Assembly: GCA_963820415.1 (NCBI GenBank)
Contig: CAWFZT010000011.1
Span: 186,001 to 250,000 of the forward strand
Length of the DNA: 64,000 bases
Direction of reading: 5' to 3'
Source of the DNA: CAWFZT01 sp963820415
GTDB taxonomy: Bacteria; Chloroflexota; Anaerolineae; Anaerolineales; Anaerolineaceae
Shown: positions 54,467 through 62,921 of the stretch, in pieces
Position numbering within the stretch: the first letter of the stretch is position 1
How the letters are laid out: the number at the start of each line of letters is the position of its first letter
The notes under the pieces: model-generated
The model's database searches: none
The model's input: only the letters and a program-made list of their open reading frames with translations
What the model was told of the DNA's origin: nothing
Program-made: the position numbers and the translations under genes

Positions 54467-55228
54467 CTACAAATTCCCGCCGAGGACTTTCGCCCCGGTA
54501 GGCCCGGGACTGCCCCCGGTGGGCTCAACGGTAATGCCAAAGCTCGAAAAATTCAGCAGCGATCCGGGCGCCTGCACGGCCAGCATGCCGTAGCCGTTCT
54601 GCCCAACATAAAACAAGCCGCCGCTGACACGTTTGCCATCCTTCACCAGCCACAACTGGTACTGCTGCGCCGTACCCAGGGCAGGCAGCCCATCCACAAT
54701 CAACGTGCCGGCCATGCCTTCCTGACTGATCACCATGATCCCGCTGGCATTGGGAGCGCTGCCGGTGCCTTTCAGCGCCACCAGGTGAAACTCGGAAGAT
54801 TGAACCCTTTTTACCTGGTTCCACCATACCAGGTTGCTGGCAGCCAGGGCAATCAACAGCAGCAAACTGACCCCCACCCAGATTGGCCCGGTGTTGCGCA
54901 CGCTCGAAGCAAGCGAGCGGTACAGTCTCCACAGAACGGGGATTTTGATCCGAAGCCAGAACCCAGGCGCGCCAATTTTCTGGGGCGCCTTTCCCGGCGC
55001 AGTCTGAGGATCTTCGAAACCGCGCAGGATGCTGGCTTTCAGGCGGGTGGGCGGCTGCACCTGCGGGGCAGCCAGCCCGAGATGGGAAGCGGTGGCCTGG
55101 TAATCCTCCAGCTCTGCCTGGCAGACAGCGCAAACGGCCAGATGCGCCTCGACCTGGAAAGCTTCTTCCTCATCCAGGCAGTCGAGGGCATACGCCGGAA
55201 TCTGCTCAGTAACGTGCGCTCCAATCAC
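54467..55228 (-). CDS. Anti-sigma factor, RskA type with zinc-finger-like N-terminus
   Basis: 254 residues from a GTG at 55228 (VIGAHVTEQIPAYALDCLDE), which has GAGG eight bases ahead. The longer frame to an ATG at 55333 would have its first 20 residues coded by the interspersed repeat at 55291-55377, so I reject it. Residues 10-60 form an anti-sigma helix bundle with the HxxxCxxC motif (HLAVCAVC). One membrane helix follows (WVGVSLLLLIALAASNLVW). The C-terminal 120 residues are the RskA extracytoplasmic domain (GMAGTLIVDGLPALGTAQQY, QLWLVKDGKRVSGG). It holds the sigma factor encoded upstream until a signal outside is received. Confidence 0.88.
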   Translation of the reverse strand: MIGAHVTEQIPAYALDCLDEEEAFQVEAHLAVCAVCQAELEDYQATASHLGLAAPQVQPPTRLKASILRGFEDPQTAPGKAPQKIGAPGFWLRIKIPVLWRLYRSLASSVRNTGPIWVGVSLLLLIALAASNLVWWNQVKRVQSSEFHLVALKGTGSAPNASGIMVISQEGMAGTLIVDGLPALGTAQQYQLWLVKDGKRVSGGLFYVGQNGYGMLAVQAPGSLLNFSSFGITVEPTGGSPGPTGAKVLGGNL

Positions 55229-55290
55229 AGGGTCTGCCTCTAAGAGATAGTACGCAGAAAACTGGGTTTTGGATTTACTTGTTCTTGCGA

Positions 55291-55377
55291 TGTCATTGCG
55301 AACGAGCGCTTTTTGCGCGCGAAGCAATCTCACTGCTTACTCTGAGATTGCTTCGGCGAAGACGCCTCGCAATGACA
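55291..55377. repeat. CATTGCGAG-type repeat, third site
   Basis: TGTCATTGCGAACGAGCG at one end and CGCCTCGCAATGACA at the other, with two AGCAATCTC/GAGATTGCT words facing each other inside. It sits between the sigma and anti-sigma genes in what should be one transcript. Confidence 0.85.
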
Positions 55378-55413
55378 TTGGCGAAGGGCTGGGATTGAAT
55401 TTCGGATAGGTTC

Positions 55414-55947
55414 TTACCCTAACAGATCCTTCAGCTTGATCATCCCCAGGCGGATGCGGGTCTTGATGGTGCCCAACGGCTGCTTGAGCGTCTCGGAAAT
55501 TTCTTGTTGTGTCATACCCATAAAATAAGCCAGCACCAGCGCTTGGCGTTGTTCTTCGGGCAACTGCTCCAGCGCCTGGCGCACCTGCTGCTGCTGTTGG
55601 CGCAGCTCGACAGATGGCTCGACCGCCGCTTCACCGGCAAAATCGTTGAGCGAAAACAGGTCATCTTCCAGGCTGTCGGCATGCCCCTCGGGGCGCACAT
55701 TCTGCTGGCGGAGGATATCGATGGCCCGGTGGCGGGTGACGCTGCTCAACCAGGTGGTCAGCCTGCCCTGCTGCGGGTCGTAATGCCGGGCGAAGCGCCA
55801 CACCTGGACGAAAACATCCTGGGTAACTTCTTCAGCCGTCTCGCTGCTGCCGGTGATGCGGAAAGCCAGACTGAAGACCATCCTGCCATACCGGTCGTAC
55901 AGTGCTCCCAGGGCGGCGCTGTGCGCCTGAGCAACCTGGCCCATCAA
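55414..55947 (-). CDS. ECF sigma factor (SigK-like)
   Basis: 177 residues. Region 2: LGALYDRYGRMVFSLAFRIT, then EEVTQDVFVQVWRFA. Region 4: LEQLPEEQRQALVLAYFMGM, TQQEISETLKQPLGTIKTRI. The frame is closed by a TAG just upstream of the start, so the protein begins at the TTG (55947) or the next ATG (55944) and is short at the N-terminus compared with relatives. TATAAT on the minus strand at 55991-55986 is a possible own -10. It pairs with the RskA-type anti-sigma gene after the repeat. Regulon unknown; secreted and export genes next to it are candidates. Confidence 0.9.
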   Translation of the reverse strand: MMGQVAQAHSAALGALYDRYGRMVFSLAFRITGSSETAEEVTQDVFVQVWRFARHYDPQQGRLTTWLSSVTRHRAIDILRQQNVRPEGHADSLEDDLFSLNDFAGEAAVEPSVELRQQQQQVRQALEQLPEEQRQALVLAYFMGMTQQEISETLKQPLGTIKTRIRLGMIKLKDLLG

Positions 55948-56035
55948 AGCCGCGTCGTCGGTAGCAGGATTTATAAGCTATTACGATTATACGTCAAACC
56001 CCGCCATGAAACGCCGGCGCGCCTTCCCCACCCAG

Positions 56036-56815
56036 CTAGCGGCTCTGGTCAGCGAACTTCCACCACAGGTAGGTCGCCGCCATCCCGGCCAGACCGGCCA
56101 GCATCACAATCCAATAGCTGGCCGCCGGCAGGACAATTTTCGGTTGGGAATACAATCCCGGCACGTCCCAGGGGAAATATTCACCCCATCCGGCTATCGC
56201 CACCACGTTGGCCACGATCATGGTGAGAATCGCCGCACCGACCGGCAGCAGGTAACCCCGCCCGATGCTGGCCAAAAGCGCAAAGGGCAGGGCCACTACG
56301 ATGGCCAGGCCGGCGGTGATGGCCGCCTTCAGGCAGCCCTGCAGAATTACCCCGGTCGAGCCCCCTGGCAGCCCGATCAGGGCGCCCATCCCCAGCCCAA
56401 GGAATAAGATCACCAGGCTCAGCCCTGCCGACCAGGCGGCGGACACGGCAAATTTGGCCAGGAGGATGCTCGCACGCGGCACCGGCACGGCCAGCATGTC
56501 TTTCAGCGTGCCGTCGGAAAATTCACGCCCGAACACCCAGCTCACGATCAGGCAAAAAAATATAAAACCACCCGCAGCGATCATCTGAGCGAATAAGTTC
56601 ATGTAGGCCGGCCAGTTGGTCGCTGTATCCGCCATCAGGTTGGCCTTGGCGCTGATCAGGCCAAGCTTGCGGGAAATATCGGGGTTTCTAGAAACGAAAA
56701 TCAAAAAAGAGATCCCCAGCGGCATAAGCAAGGACCCCAGGACGGTAAACAGCGGCATGCGCGAGCGCAGGGTTTTACGAAACTCGACCCAAAGCATGTC
56801 CAAAAAGGCGCTCAT
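56036..56815 (-). CDS. ABC-2 type export permease
   Basis: 259 residues, six hydrophobic segments. The start MSAFLDMLWVEFRKTLRSRM is typical of ABC-2 permeases of the BcrB/NatB kind. VSWVFGREFSDGTLKDMLAVPVPRASIL is the conserved amphipathic coupling stretch. The start overlaps the stop of the ATPase gene (ATGA). Together with that ATPase it forms an exporter, controlled by the TetR gene at the head of the operon. Confidence 0.88.
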   Translation of the reverse strand: MSAFLDMLWVEFRKTLRSRMPLFTVLGSLLMPLGISFLIFVSRNPDISRKLGLISAKANLMADTATNWPAYMNLFAQMIAAGGFIFFCLIVSWVFGREFSDGTLKDMLAVPVPRASILLAKFAVSAAWSAGLSLVILFLGLGMGALIGLPGGSTGVILQGCLKAAITAGLAIVVALPFALLASIGRGYLLPVGAAILTMIVANVVAIAGWGEYFPWDVPGLYSQPKIVLPAASYWIVMLAGLAGMAATYLWWKFADQSR

Positions 56816-57738
56816 TTTACATCTCCTACCAGCCGGAGGAAATACTGCTCCAGCTCTTCTTCTTCGACCAGCAGTTGCGTGGGTGGGACGCCCGCCTGCA
56901 CCAGCAGGCTGGCGATGTCGTCCGGGCGTTCGATGCAGGCCGGCTGATTGAGCTGGAGCAGGCCATCCGGCAGGGTTTCGGCCGGATATCCGGCAGACGC
57001 CAGCGCCCGGCGGGCGGCCTCGCCATCGCGCGCCCGCAGCAGCAGCCGCCGGCGCCGGCTGCGTTCCAACTCGTCCATATCCAGCTCTTGCAGCAGGCGA
57101 CCCTGGTGGATAATGCCGATGCGCCCGGCCAGGCGCGCCACCTCGGCCAGGATGTGGCTCGACATGAACACGGTCACGCCCTGCTGGCGGGTCAATTCAA
57201 GCAGAAGCTGGCGGATTTCGACGATCCCGGCCGGGTCCAGGCCGTTGGCCGGCTCGTCCAAAAAGAGCAGGCGGGGACGGCCCCAGCCGTGCAACAACGC
57301 CCTGGCTAATCCCAGCCGCTGGGCATTCCCCTGGGAGAGATTCCCGGCGCGCCGGCCAGCATAGGCAGCCAGGCCCATCTGCTCGATGATCTGGCCGACG
57401 GCGGCGAGGGCCGTACCGGGATGCAGGCGGCGGGCCACCTCCAGGTTCTCGTAGACAGTCAGCTCGGGGTAGGCGTGCGGGATTTCCACCAGGTATCCAA
57501 CCCTGTCCCAGGGTTGGCGGCTGCCCAGGCGCACCCGGGTTTGCAACACATAAGCTCTACCGCTGGTGGGCCGGATCATGCCCAGCAGCATGCGAATGGT
57601 GGTGGTTTTACCGGCCCCATTCAACCCCAGAAAGGCATAAATTTCTCCCTCGGCGACCCGTATCGACAGGTTTTCGACCGCCTGTACATCTCCGTAGCGT
57701 TTTCCGAGGCCCTGCGTTTCAATCAGATATTCAGCCAT
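56812..57738 (-). CDS. ABC exporter ATPase (BcrA/NatA type)
   Basis: 308 residues. Walker A LNGAGKTTTIRMLLG, signature NLSQGNAQRLGLARALLHG and Walker B LLFLDEPANGLDPAGI are intact. The C-terminal 80 residues (LLRARDGEAARRALASAGYP) are the extension seen in bacitracin- or antibiotic-export ATPases. It is coupled both to the TetR gene (8-base overlap) and to the permease gene. Confidence 0.94.
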   Translation of the reverse strand: MAEYLIETQGLGKRYGDVQAVENLSIRVAEGEIYAFLGLNGAGKTTTIRMLLGMIRPTSGRAYVLQTRVRLGSRQPWDRVGYLVEIPHAYPELTVYENLEVARRLHPGTALAAVGQIIEQMGLAAYAGRRAGNLSQGNAQRLGLARALLHGWGRPRLLFLDEPANGLDPAGIVEIRQLLLELTRQQGVTVFMSSHILAEVARLAGRIGIIHQGRLLQELDMDELERSRRRRLLLRARDGEAARRALASAGYPAETLPDGLLQLNQPACIERPDDIASLLVQAGVPPTQLLVEEEELEQYFLRLVGDVK

Positions 57739-58369
57739 TTATTTCCTCGCTATCCTGCCTTCCCAACTCAATCTCTCCTATACAATACGCCGCCATCAGT
57801 TCCATCAGGGTGTCTACCGTGCCCTTAAAATTACCCGGCCCAAAATCGTCCTCGTGCAAGGTAGTCAGCACCAGCGCATACAGCAGGCCGCTGATCTCCT
57901 CCACCTGCGCCCGGATGGGTATGCCCGTCTTGCGGCAGTGCTCGAGCAGCTCCCCGATGAAGACCTCGTCGCTGGCCAGGTGCTGCTGAAGTTTTTCGGC
58001 CGGGACGCGTCGAAAAAGCAGGTCGTAATCACTGCTGGTAAAAAACTGCAGGATGGGGATGGTTTTCAACAGGTCAAAAGCCTTCTGGAAAACCCCCAGC
58101 AGGCGCACCCGCGGCGACGGCCCAGGCAGGTCGATAGCCTCCAGAAGCTCCAGGCGAAAGCGCTTTTCGGCCTGTTCGATCACGTCCATGAACAAGGCTT
58201 CTTTGGACTCGTAGAAGAGGTAAAACGCCCCTTTCGAAATGCCGGCGGCCGCGGCAAGCTCTTCGACGCTGGTTTTTTTCAATCCATAGGCCGAAAACTG
58301 TCGGTAACCCTGCTCAAGCAGCCGCTCGCCGATCAATTTCTTTTCATTCTGCGTAAATCCTTTAGGCAT
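57731..58369 (-). CDS. TetR-family regulator of the ABC-2 exporter
   Basis: 212 residues. Helix-turn-helix region: GYRQFSAYGLKKTSVEELAA, AAGISKGAFYLFYESKEALF. First gene of a three-gene operon (regulator, ATPase, permease). The palindrome at 58388-58414, 18 bases upstream of the start, is a likely operator, giving autorepression. Confidence 0.92.
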   Translation of the reverse strand: MPKGFTQNEKKLIGERLLEQGYRQFSAYGLKKTSVEELAAAAGISKGAFYLFYESKEALFMDVIEQAEKRFRLELLEAIDLPGPSPRVRLLGVFQKAFDLLKTIPILQFFTSSDYDLLFRRVPAEKLQQHLASDEVFIGELLEHCRKTGIPIRAQVEEISGLLYALVLTTLHEDDFGPGNFKGTVDTLMELMAAYCIGEIELGRQDSEEING

Positions 58370-58387
58370 AACGCACCTTTATGAACG

Positions 58388-58414
58388 TGTGACTGATTTA
58401 TAAATGCAGTCACA
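58388..58414. promoter_or_regulatory. TetR operator
   Basis: TGTGACTG (58388-58395) and CAGTCACA (58407-58414) around an AT-rich centre (TTTATAAAT). TGACT...AGTCA operators are common for TetR regulators of exporters. It lies directly ahead of the tetR ATG at 58369. Confidence 0.7.
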
Positions 58415-58467
58415 TTATAGCACTTTTTATCTGCTCTGTCTAATGTCGGCTCACAGAGTCTTTGGGA

Positions 58468-58545
58468 ATTCCCGTGGTGAACTCCCGGATTTGGGGTGTC
58501 ATGACACCCCAAATCCGGGGACATTCCACGGTAAATCCTAATGAG
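58468..58545. repeat. Palindromic element with 36-bp perfect inner palindrome
   Basis: CCCGGATTTGGGGTGTCA (58484-58501) followed at once by its exact complement (to 58519), nested in CCGTGG (58472) and CCACGG (58526). The outer frame TTCCCGTGG ... AAATCCTAATGAG also occurs at 8083-8193 and 18238-18285. It lies between the tetR operon and the PAC2 gene and fills much of the 290-base gap. Confidence 0.75.
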
Positions 58546-58659
58546 CATGCTCACATTTATGTGCAAGGCGCCGGGTTGCGTGGTATGATAATTTTTAAGG
58601 TATGCCATAACGATTGAGATGGATGGGGCTGCCATGCTGTTTTTAAAGAGGATTTGTCT

Positions 58660-59613
58660 ATGCCGGATGCCCTAGAGCTGTGGAAAAAACCAGCGGCCAA
58701 GGAAATCAACCTGCTGGCCGGCTGGCGCCAGTGGGCCGACGCTGGCTCGGTTTCCTCCGGCCTGCCTGAATACCTGGTTACTCTGCTGGATGCGCAACCG
58801 ATCGGCAAGATCAAACCGGACGGCTTCTACCTCTTCCAGGTCCCCGGCACCTACGACCTGGTGCGCCCGATGGTGCGCTTCGAGGAAGGCTTTCCCAAGT
58901 CGCTGGAATCGCAGCGCAACGACCTGTTCTACGCCGGCGACGAGCAGCGCGGCCTGGTTATCTTCGTGGGGGACGAGCCGCACATGGATATCGAGCGCTA
59001 TGTCGCCACCTTGCTCTCGGCGGTCAAAAAACTAGGGGTGAAGCGCATCGTCGGCCTAGGCGGCGTATATGCCGAGCTGCCCTATGACAAAGAGCGCATG
59101 GTCTCCTCGAACTACAGCCTGCCGGAGATGAAGCAGGAGATGAGCCAGATGGCGGTCGACCTGTCGGATTACGAGGGCGGCGCCAGCATCGGCTCGTATG
59201 TCTGCCGGCGGGCGTTCGACCAGGGCATCGAATACGCCAGCTTCTACGCCTTTGTGCCTTCCTATCAGCTCACCTCACTGGCCCAGATCGACAGCGCCAT
59301 CCGCCTGGAGAACGACTACATGGCCTGGCTGGGGGTCATGCGCCGGGTCGATTTCATGCTCAAGCTACACCTCGACCTGACCGACCTGGAAAAGCGCAGC
59401 AAGCACCTGGTCGAAATGATGGACGCCAAGGTGGATGAGATCGAAAACGAAGCCCCCCAGCTCGGCCTGCGCGAGAAGCTGAAGGAGATCACCACCAATT
59501 TCAAGGAAACGCCTTTTATCCCGCTGGACGACGTGTGGGAGGACCAGTTACGCCACCTGCTGGATAAATTCGACGATGAGGAACCCCCCGCCGGGAACAA
59601 CCCGGAAGATTAA
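58660..59613 (+). CDS. PAC2-family protein (proteasome assembly chaperone-like)
   Basis: 317 residues from ATG 58660, with AGAGGA seven bases upstream; an in-frame TTG at 58654 is less likely. MPDALELWKKPAAKEINLLA, then LVTLLDAQPIGKIKPDGFYL, LFYAGDEQRGLVIFVGDEPH and VKRIVGLGGVYAELPYDKER follow the PAC2 (COG2047) pattern. In archaea and actinobacteria such proteins are ATP-grasp- or proteasome-linked, but the role in Chloroflexota is unknown. The C-terminus is a charged helix (DDEEPPAGNNPED tail). Standing alone. Confidence 0.85.
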   Translation: MPDALELWKKPAAKEINLLAGWRQWADAGSVSSGLPEYLVTLLDAQPIGKIKPDGFYLFQVPGTYDLVRPMVRFEEGFPKSLESQRNDLFYAGDEQRGLVIFVGDEPHMDIERYVATLLSAVKKLGVKRIVGLGGVYAELPYDKERMVSSNYSLPEMKQEMSQMAVDLSDYEGGASIGSYVCRRAFDQGIEYASFYAFVPSYQLTSLAQIDSAIRLENDYMAWLGVMRRVDFMLKLHLDLTDLEKRSKHLVEMMDAKVDEIENEAPQLGLREKLKEITTNFKETPFIPLDDVWEDQLRHLLDKFDDEEPPAGNNPED

Positions 59614-59660
59614 GTATTCAGGTGTACCGCCATTCGCCTCCTTCATTCAGGAATCCTGCA

Positions 59661-59790
59661 ATGAGTTTTCACCATAACCTTGATAAATGGTTACTTCAAT
59701 CCAAAAAAGAGGACTGTCCTTACTGCCTGAAAGCAGAAGATCCCATGCAATCTGTTACCCTGAAACTATTCACATTTCCACTCTCCCTCC
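59661..59790 (+). pseudogene. N-terminal fragment of a HIT-like protein
   Basis: MSFHHNLDKWLLQSKKEDCP, then YCLKAEDPMQSVTLKLFTF. The CPYC pair and the strand after it look like the start of a HIT-family or related small protein, but the frame soon runs into unrelated sequence. About 42 codons remain. It joins directly to the methyltransferase fragment that follows, so a deletion fused two gene pieces. Confidence 0.4.
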
Positions 59791-60045
59791 AACCTGCTCG
59801 GGCTCGCCGGGGGCGGGCAGGCCGACTTTATTAATTACGAAAGCACCGTCTTCGCGCACACGCTAGAACTGAGCGTGGCTGGCTACCTGCGTGGCGCCCA
59901 GGAGCGCGGGCAGCGCCATTTTGCCTCTCCTGCAGACCAGGCCGACTTCAGCGCCGCCCTCGAAGCCGAGCTGAAGGGCATCGCCGATGACGGCCGGCTG
60001 CGCGAGCCGTTCTTCGACTACGTGATTATGGCGAGGAAAGCGTAA
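59788..60045 (+). pseudogene. C-terminal fragment of a SAM-dependent methyltransferase
   Basis: The frame reads GQADFINYESTVFAHTLELS, VAGYLRGAQERGQRHFASPA, then REPFFDYVIMARKA and stops at 60045. The ending FFDYVIMARK is common in class I methyltransferases. The start, with the SAM-binding motifs, is missing. Confidence 0.5.
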
Positions 60046-60151
60046 AAAAGCGCATAACGGCCACCGCCTGGGCGGCGTTATCGCCTGAACCGCTGTATAA
60101 TTTGCTTGTGAATACTTCTATAGTCACCAATAGCATTTCCTCAGGCCGGCC

Positions 60152-60514
60152 ATGAATGCGGCTCTTCAGGTCCCCACCATCCCAAATCGCACCCGCATCC
60201 CGCAGGCGGCCATTCAAAGTGTGGTCGACCAAATCGTGGCGGGTTTCCAACCAGAAAAGATCATCGTATTTGGCTCTTACGCCTATGGAACTCCTCGCCC
60301 CGAAAGCGACCTGGATTTGTGCGTGATCATGGAAACGCCGTTATCCGAGACAGAACAGGCAACCACGATCTGCAGAAGCATCCAATACCGGTTTGGGCTA
60401 GACCTGATCGTATGTAAACCGCAGCGTCTGGCACAGCGCCTGGAATGGGGAGATTCGTTTCTAAAAGAAGTTGTCAGCAAGGGGGTCATCCTTTATGAAT
60501 CCGCTGACGCTTGA
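60152..60514 (+). CDS. Minimal nucleotidyltransferase (MNT) of a HEPN-MNT pair
   Basis: 120 residues. The nucleotidyltransferase motif is FGSYAYGTPRPESDLDLCV: GS, then two Asp separated by one residue. The family includes MntA antitoxins, which AMPylate a HEPN toxin. It overlaps the HEPN gene by 20 bases. The first 25 residues are extra and may be a longer helix. A type VII-like toxin-antitoxin pair is the likely role. Confidence 0.88.
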   Translation: MNAALQVPTIPNRTRIPQAAIQSVVDQIVAGFQPEKIIVFGSYAYGTPRPESDLDLCVIMETPLSETEQATTICRSIQYRFGLDLIVCKPQRLAQRLEWGDSFLKEVVSKGVILYESADA

Positions 60515-60878
60515 GTGGATCGCCAAGGCTGAAGGAGATTTGGATACAGCCTTACGGGAATATCGTGCCCGTCGCCGGCCCAATTATGATGCCGCTTGCT
60601 TTCATGCCCAACAAACAGCCGAAAAGTACCTGAAAGCCTGGCTGCAAGAGAATGGAAAAGACGTACCTCGTATTCACAACCTGGTTGAACTTGTGTCCCT
60701 TTGCATTGAAGCTGATGGGACCTTTGCCATTCTTGAACCCGACATGAGGGGATTGGATGGTTATGCGGTTCGTGTACGTTACCCTGGACAGAGCGCCAGT
60801 AAAGAAGAGGCGCGGACGGCTGTTAAAATAGCAAAAAGCATCCAATCCTTTGTGCAATCCCGACTGAATCTACTGTAA
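60495..60878 (+). CDS. HEPN-domain protein of a HEPN-MNT pair
   Basis: 127 residues from ATG 60495 (MNPLTLEWIAKAEGDLDTAL), inside the end of the MNT gene. AACFHAQQTAEKYLKAWLQE is the classical HEPN helix (COG2250). The RNase motif R-x4-6-H of HepT toxins is not clear: Arg28 and His37 are nine apart, and RIH at 59-61 is too close. So the toxic activity is uncertain, although the gene order fits a HEPN-MNT toxin-antitoxin pair. Confidence 0.85.
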   Translation: MNPLTLEWIAKAEGDLDTALREYRARRRPNYDAACFHAQQTAEKYLKAWLQENGKDVPRIHNLVELVSLCIEADGTFAILEPDMRGLDGYAVRVRYPGQSASKEEARTAVKIAKSIQSFVQSRLNLL

Positions 60879-60893
60879 GTGGAGTAATTCTAT

Positions 60894-62312
60894 ATGATTA
60901 TTAAACAACTGCCCCGCTGCACCCCAGAAGCGCAAGGAATTTCTTCGGCTGCCCTGCTGGCCTTTGTCGAAGCCTTGGAGCGCATCCCCGAGATGCACAG
61001 CCTGATGCTGCTGCGCCACGGCTGCGTGGCGGCTGAGGGATGGTGGTCGCCCTACGGGCCGGCGCGCCCGCACATGCTCTTCTCACTCAGCAAAAGTTTC
61101 ACCTCCACGGCGGTCGGCCTGGCAGTGGCAGAAGGCCGTCTCTCGGTAGAGGACCTGCTACTGACTTTCTTCCCGGACGAAGCGCCACCCGAAGGGCCAG
61201 ATGCCAACCTGGCCAAAATGCGCATCCGCCACCTGCTGTCCATGTCCACCGGGCACGATAAAGACACCACCGAGCAGCTCAGAGCCAACCCGGACGGGGA
61301 CTGGATCAAAGCCTTCCTGGCCCTGCCGGTCGAGCACGCCCCCGGCACGCATTTCGTCTATAACAGTGGCGCCTCTTTCATGCTGGCGGCGGTAGTGCAG
61401 AAACTGACCGGGATGAAGATGGTGGATTACCTCAAGCCGCGCCTGTTCGACCCGTTGGGCATCGAGAACGCCGCCTGGGAAACCTCACCGCAGGGGATCA
61501 ATTTCGGCGGCTGGGGCCTGAGCGTCAAAACCGAGGACATCACCCGTTTTGGTCAGTTGTACCTGCAAAAAGGCATGTGGCAGGGGCAGCGCATCCTCAG
61601 CGAAGCCTGGGTGAAAGAGGCCACCTCGAAGCAGGTAATGAATGGCAAGAAACCCAACAGCGACTGGGAACAGGGCTACGGCTACCAGTTCTGGCGCTGC
61701 CGCCACGGCGCTTACCGGGGCGACGGCGCCTTCGGACAGTACTGCGTGGTGCTGCCCGCCCAGGGCGCCGTGCTGGCGATCACCAGCGCGGTCGACGATA
61801 TGCAAGCCGTGCTGAACGTGGTGTGGCAGCACCTGCTGCCCGCCCTTGGCCCGGCTCCCCTGCTGGAAGATCCGGCTGCCCAGGCCAGGCTGGCGGACAA
61901 GCTGTCCGGGCTGGCGCTCGAACCTCCGCAGGGCCAAGCGCTGACCGCCGCGGCGGCTGCCATTTCAGGAAAAACCTTCCTGCTGGAGCCCAACCCGATG
62001 AAAGTCGAGGCGGTCAGCTTTGATTTTGGCGCCAGCGGGTCTACCCTCAAGCTGCGCACCCAGGACGACGAGCAGGTGATCACCGCCGGCTGCGGGGCGT
62101 GGATCGAAGGGGTGATGGGCGACCGGCCGGTAGCCGCCAGCGGAGTGTGGACTGCGGCGGACACCTTCGTCCTGACACTGCGCTATTACGAAACGCCCGT
62201 CTATGACACGCACACCTTCCAGTTCGATGGAGACAGGTTATTACTAAAGGGCGGGGTGAACGTGGCCTTTGGCCCAAAGGAATACCCGCCGGTGCAGGGG
62301 CGGCTGGCGTAG
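60894..62312 (+). CDS. Serine hydrolase of the beta-lactamase (class C-like) family
   Basis: 472 residues. Active-site S64-L-S-K67 in MLFSLSKSFTSTAVGLAV, the tyrosine motif in THFVYNSGASFML (Y156), and a beta-lactamase fold to about residue 345. The C-terminal 110 residues form a lipocalin-like extra domain. No signal peptide is seen, so it is probably an intracellular esterase or peptidase rather than a secreted beta-lactamase. GGAG lies ten bases upstream of the ATG. It stands 15 bases after the HEPN gene. Confidence 0.88.
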   Translation: MIIKQLPRCTPEAQGISSAALLAFVEALERIPEMHSLMLLRHGCVAAEGWWSPYGPARPHMLFSLSKSFTSTAVGLAVAEGRLSVEDLLLTFFPDEAPPEGPDANLAKMRIRHLLSMSTGHDKDTTEQLRANPDGDWIKAFLALPVEHAPGTHFVYNSGASFMLAAVVQKLTGMKMVDYLKPRLFDPLGIENAAWETSPQGINFGGWGLSVKTEDITRFGQLYLQKGMWQGQRILSEAWVKEATSKQVMNGKKPNSDWEQGYGYQFWRCRHGAYRGDGAFGQYCVVLPAQGAVLAITSAVDDMQAVLNVVWQHLLPALGPAPLLEDPAAQARLADKLSGLALEPPQGQALTAAAAAISGKTFLLEPNPMKVEAVSFDFGASGSTLKLRTQDDEQVITAGCGAWIEGVMGDRPVAASGVWTAADTFVLTLRYYETPVYDTHTFQFDGDRLLLKGGVNVAFGPKEYPPVQGRLA

Positions 62313-62428
62313 AACAGTTCCGCCACCAGCTTTAGCGCCGCGCCGGTTTTCAAGAGATCGAACCCTATCCGGGCAGCGAAATCCCCGGCGATTTCCAGCA
62401 GCACTGGATTTTTATGGAGATGGAACTG

Positions 62429-62472
62429 CATTATCACTTCCATTGATAATTAAATCACTGGAAGTGATAATG
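62429..62472. promoter_or_regulatory. 14-bp perfect inverted repeat
   Basis: CATTATCACTTCCA (62429-62442) and TGGAAGTGATAATG (62459-62472), loop 16 bases, AT-rich. It could be an operator or a terminator-like stem. It is in a 290-base gap with gene debris on both sides. Confidence 0.5.
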
Positions 62473-62489
62473 GAAGAAGTGTTGTTCTT

Positions 62490-62565
62490 TCCCTCCCAGG
62501 CCTGAATGGTCACGCGCAAATCACTCTCGAAGCGGATCGAGCTGACGTGGGCGCTTCTGAAAGAA
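62490..62565 (-). pseudogene. Fragment of a second GH172 (DUF2961) gene
   Basis: The minus strand reads FRSAHVSSIRFESDLRVTIQ and AWEGK, which lines up with MYRWHIADPIRFEQDLRVTI in the large GH172 gene at 63268. Only about 25 codons survive. Confidence 0.6.
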
Positions 62566-62600
62566 TAGGGAAGGGGTTGGCGACCGTTTGGGTAAAGATC

Positions 62601-62921
62601 TTATTTTACTATCCCCCGGTCATCGAGAAACTCAACCGGTTCTTTATCCTTTCCATGTTCCCACATCCGTGAGAAAAACCAGATACCACTCTCACCAATC
62701 CAAAACTCTGCGGGTGTAAAAGTCATTTTTGACTCTACAGGCTTGCGGCGGCGTTCGGGCGTATATTCAGCACTCCAGCCGAAAATTTCGCCCTGCCAGT
62801 GTTTGCCGGTGGCATGCAGATGATTTGAAAACGAGCGCACCTCATCGAGATTCGGAATCGAGAGTGGTAAAACCGGAGAATAATTGGGCTGTGCTGGGAT
62901 CTTTGCTCTAACCGTTAACAT
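62601..62921 (-). CDS. Small protein paired with DUF4160, unknown function
   Basis: 106 residues from ATG 62921 (MLTVRAKIPAQPNYSPVLPL), which has AAGGAG upstream inside the end of the DUF4160 gene; the two overlap by 14 bases. It is rich in Trp/Phe near the end (EFWIGESGIWFFSRMWEHGK). DUF4160 genes usually come with a DUF2442-like partner, probably as toxin-antitoxin; this protein does not look like DUF2442 to me. No family recognised. Confidence 0.65.
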   Translation of the reverse strand: MLTVRAKIPAQPNYSPVLPLSIPNLDEVRSFSNHLHATGKHWQGEIFGWSAEYTPERRRKPVESKMTFTPAEFWIGESGIWFFSRMWEHGKDKEPVEFLDDRGIVK

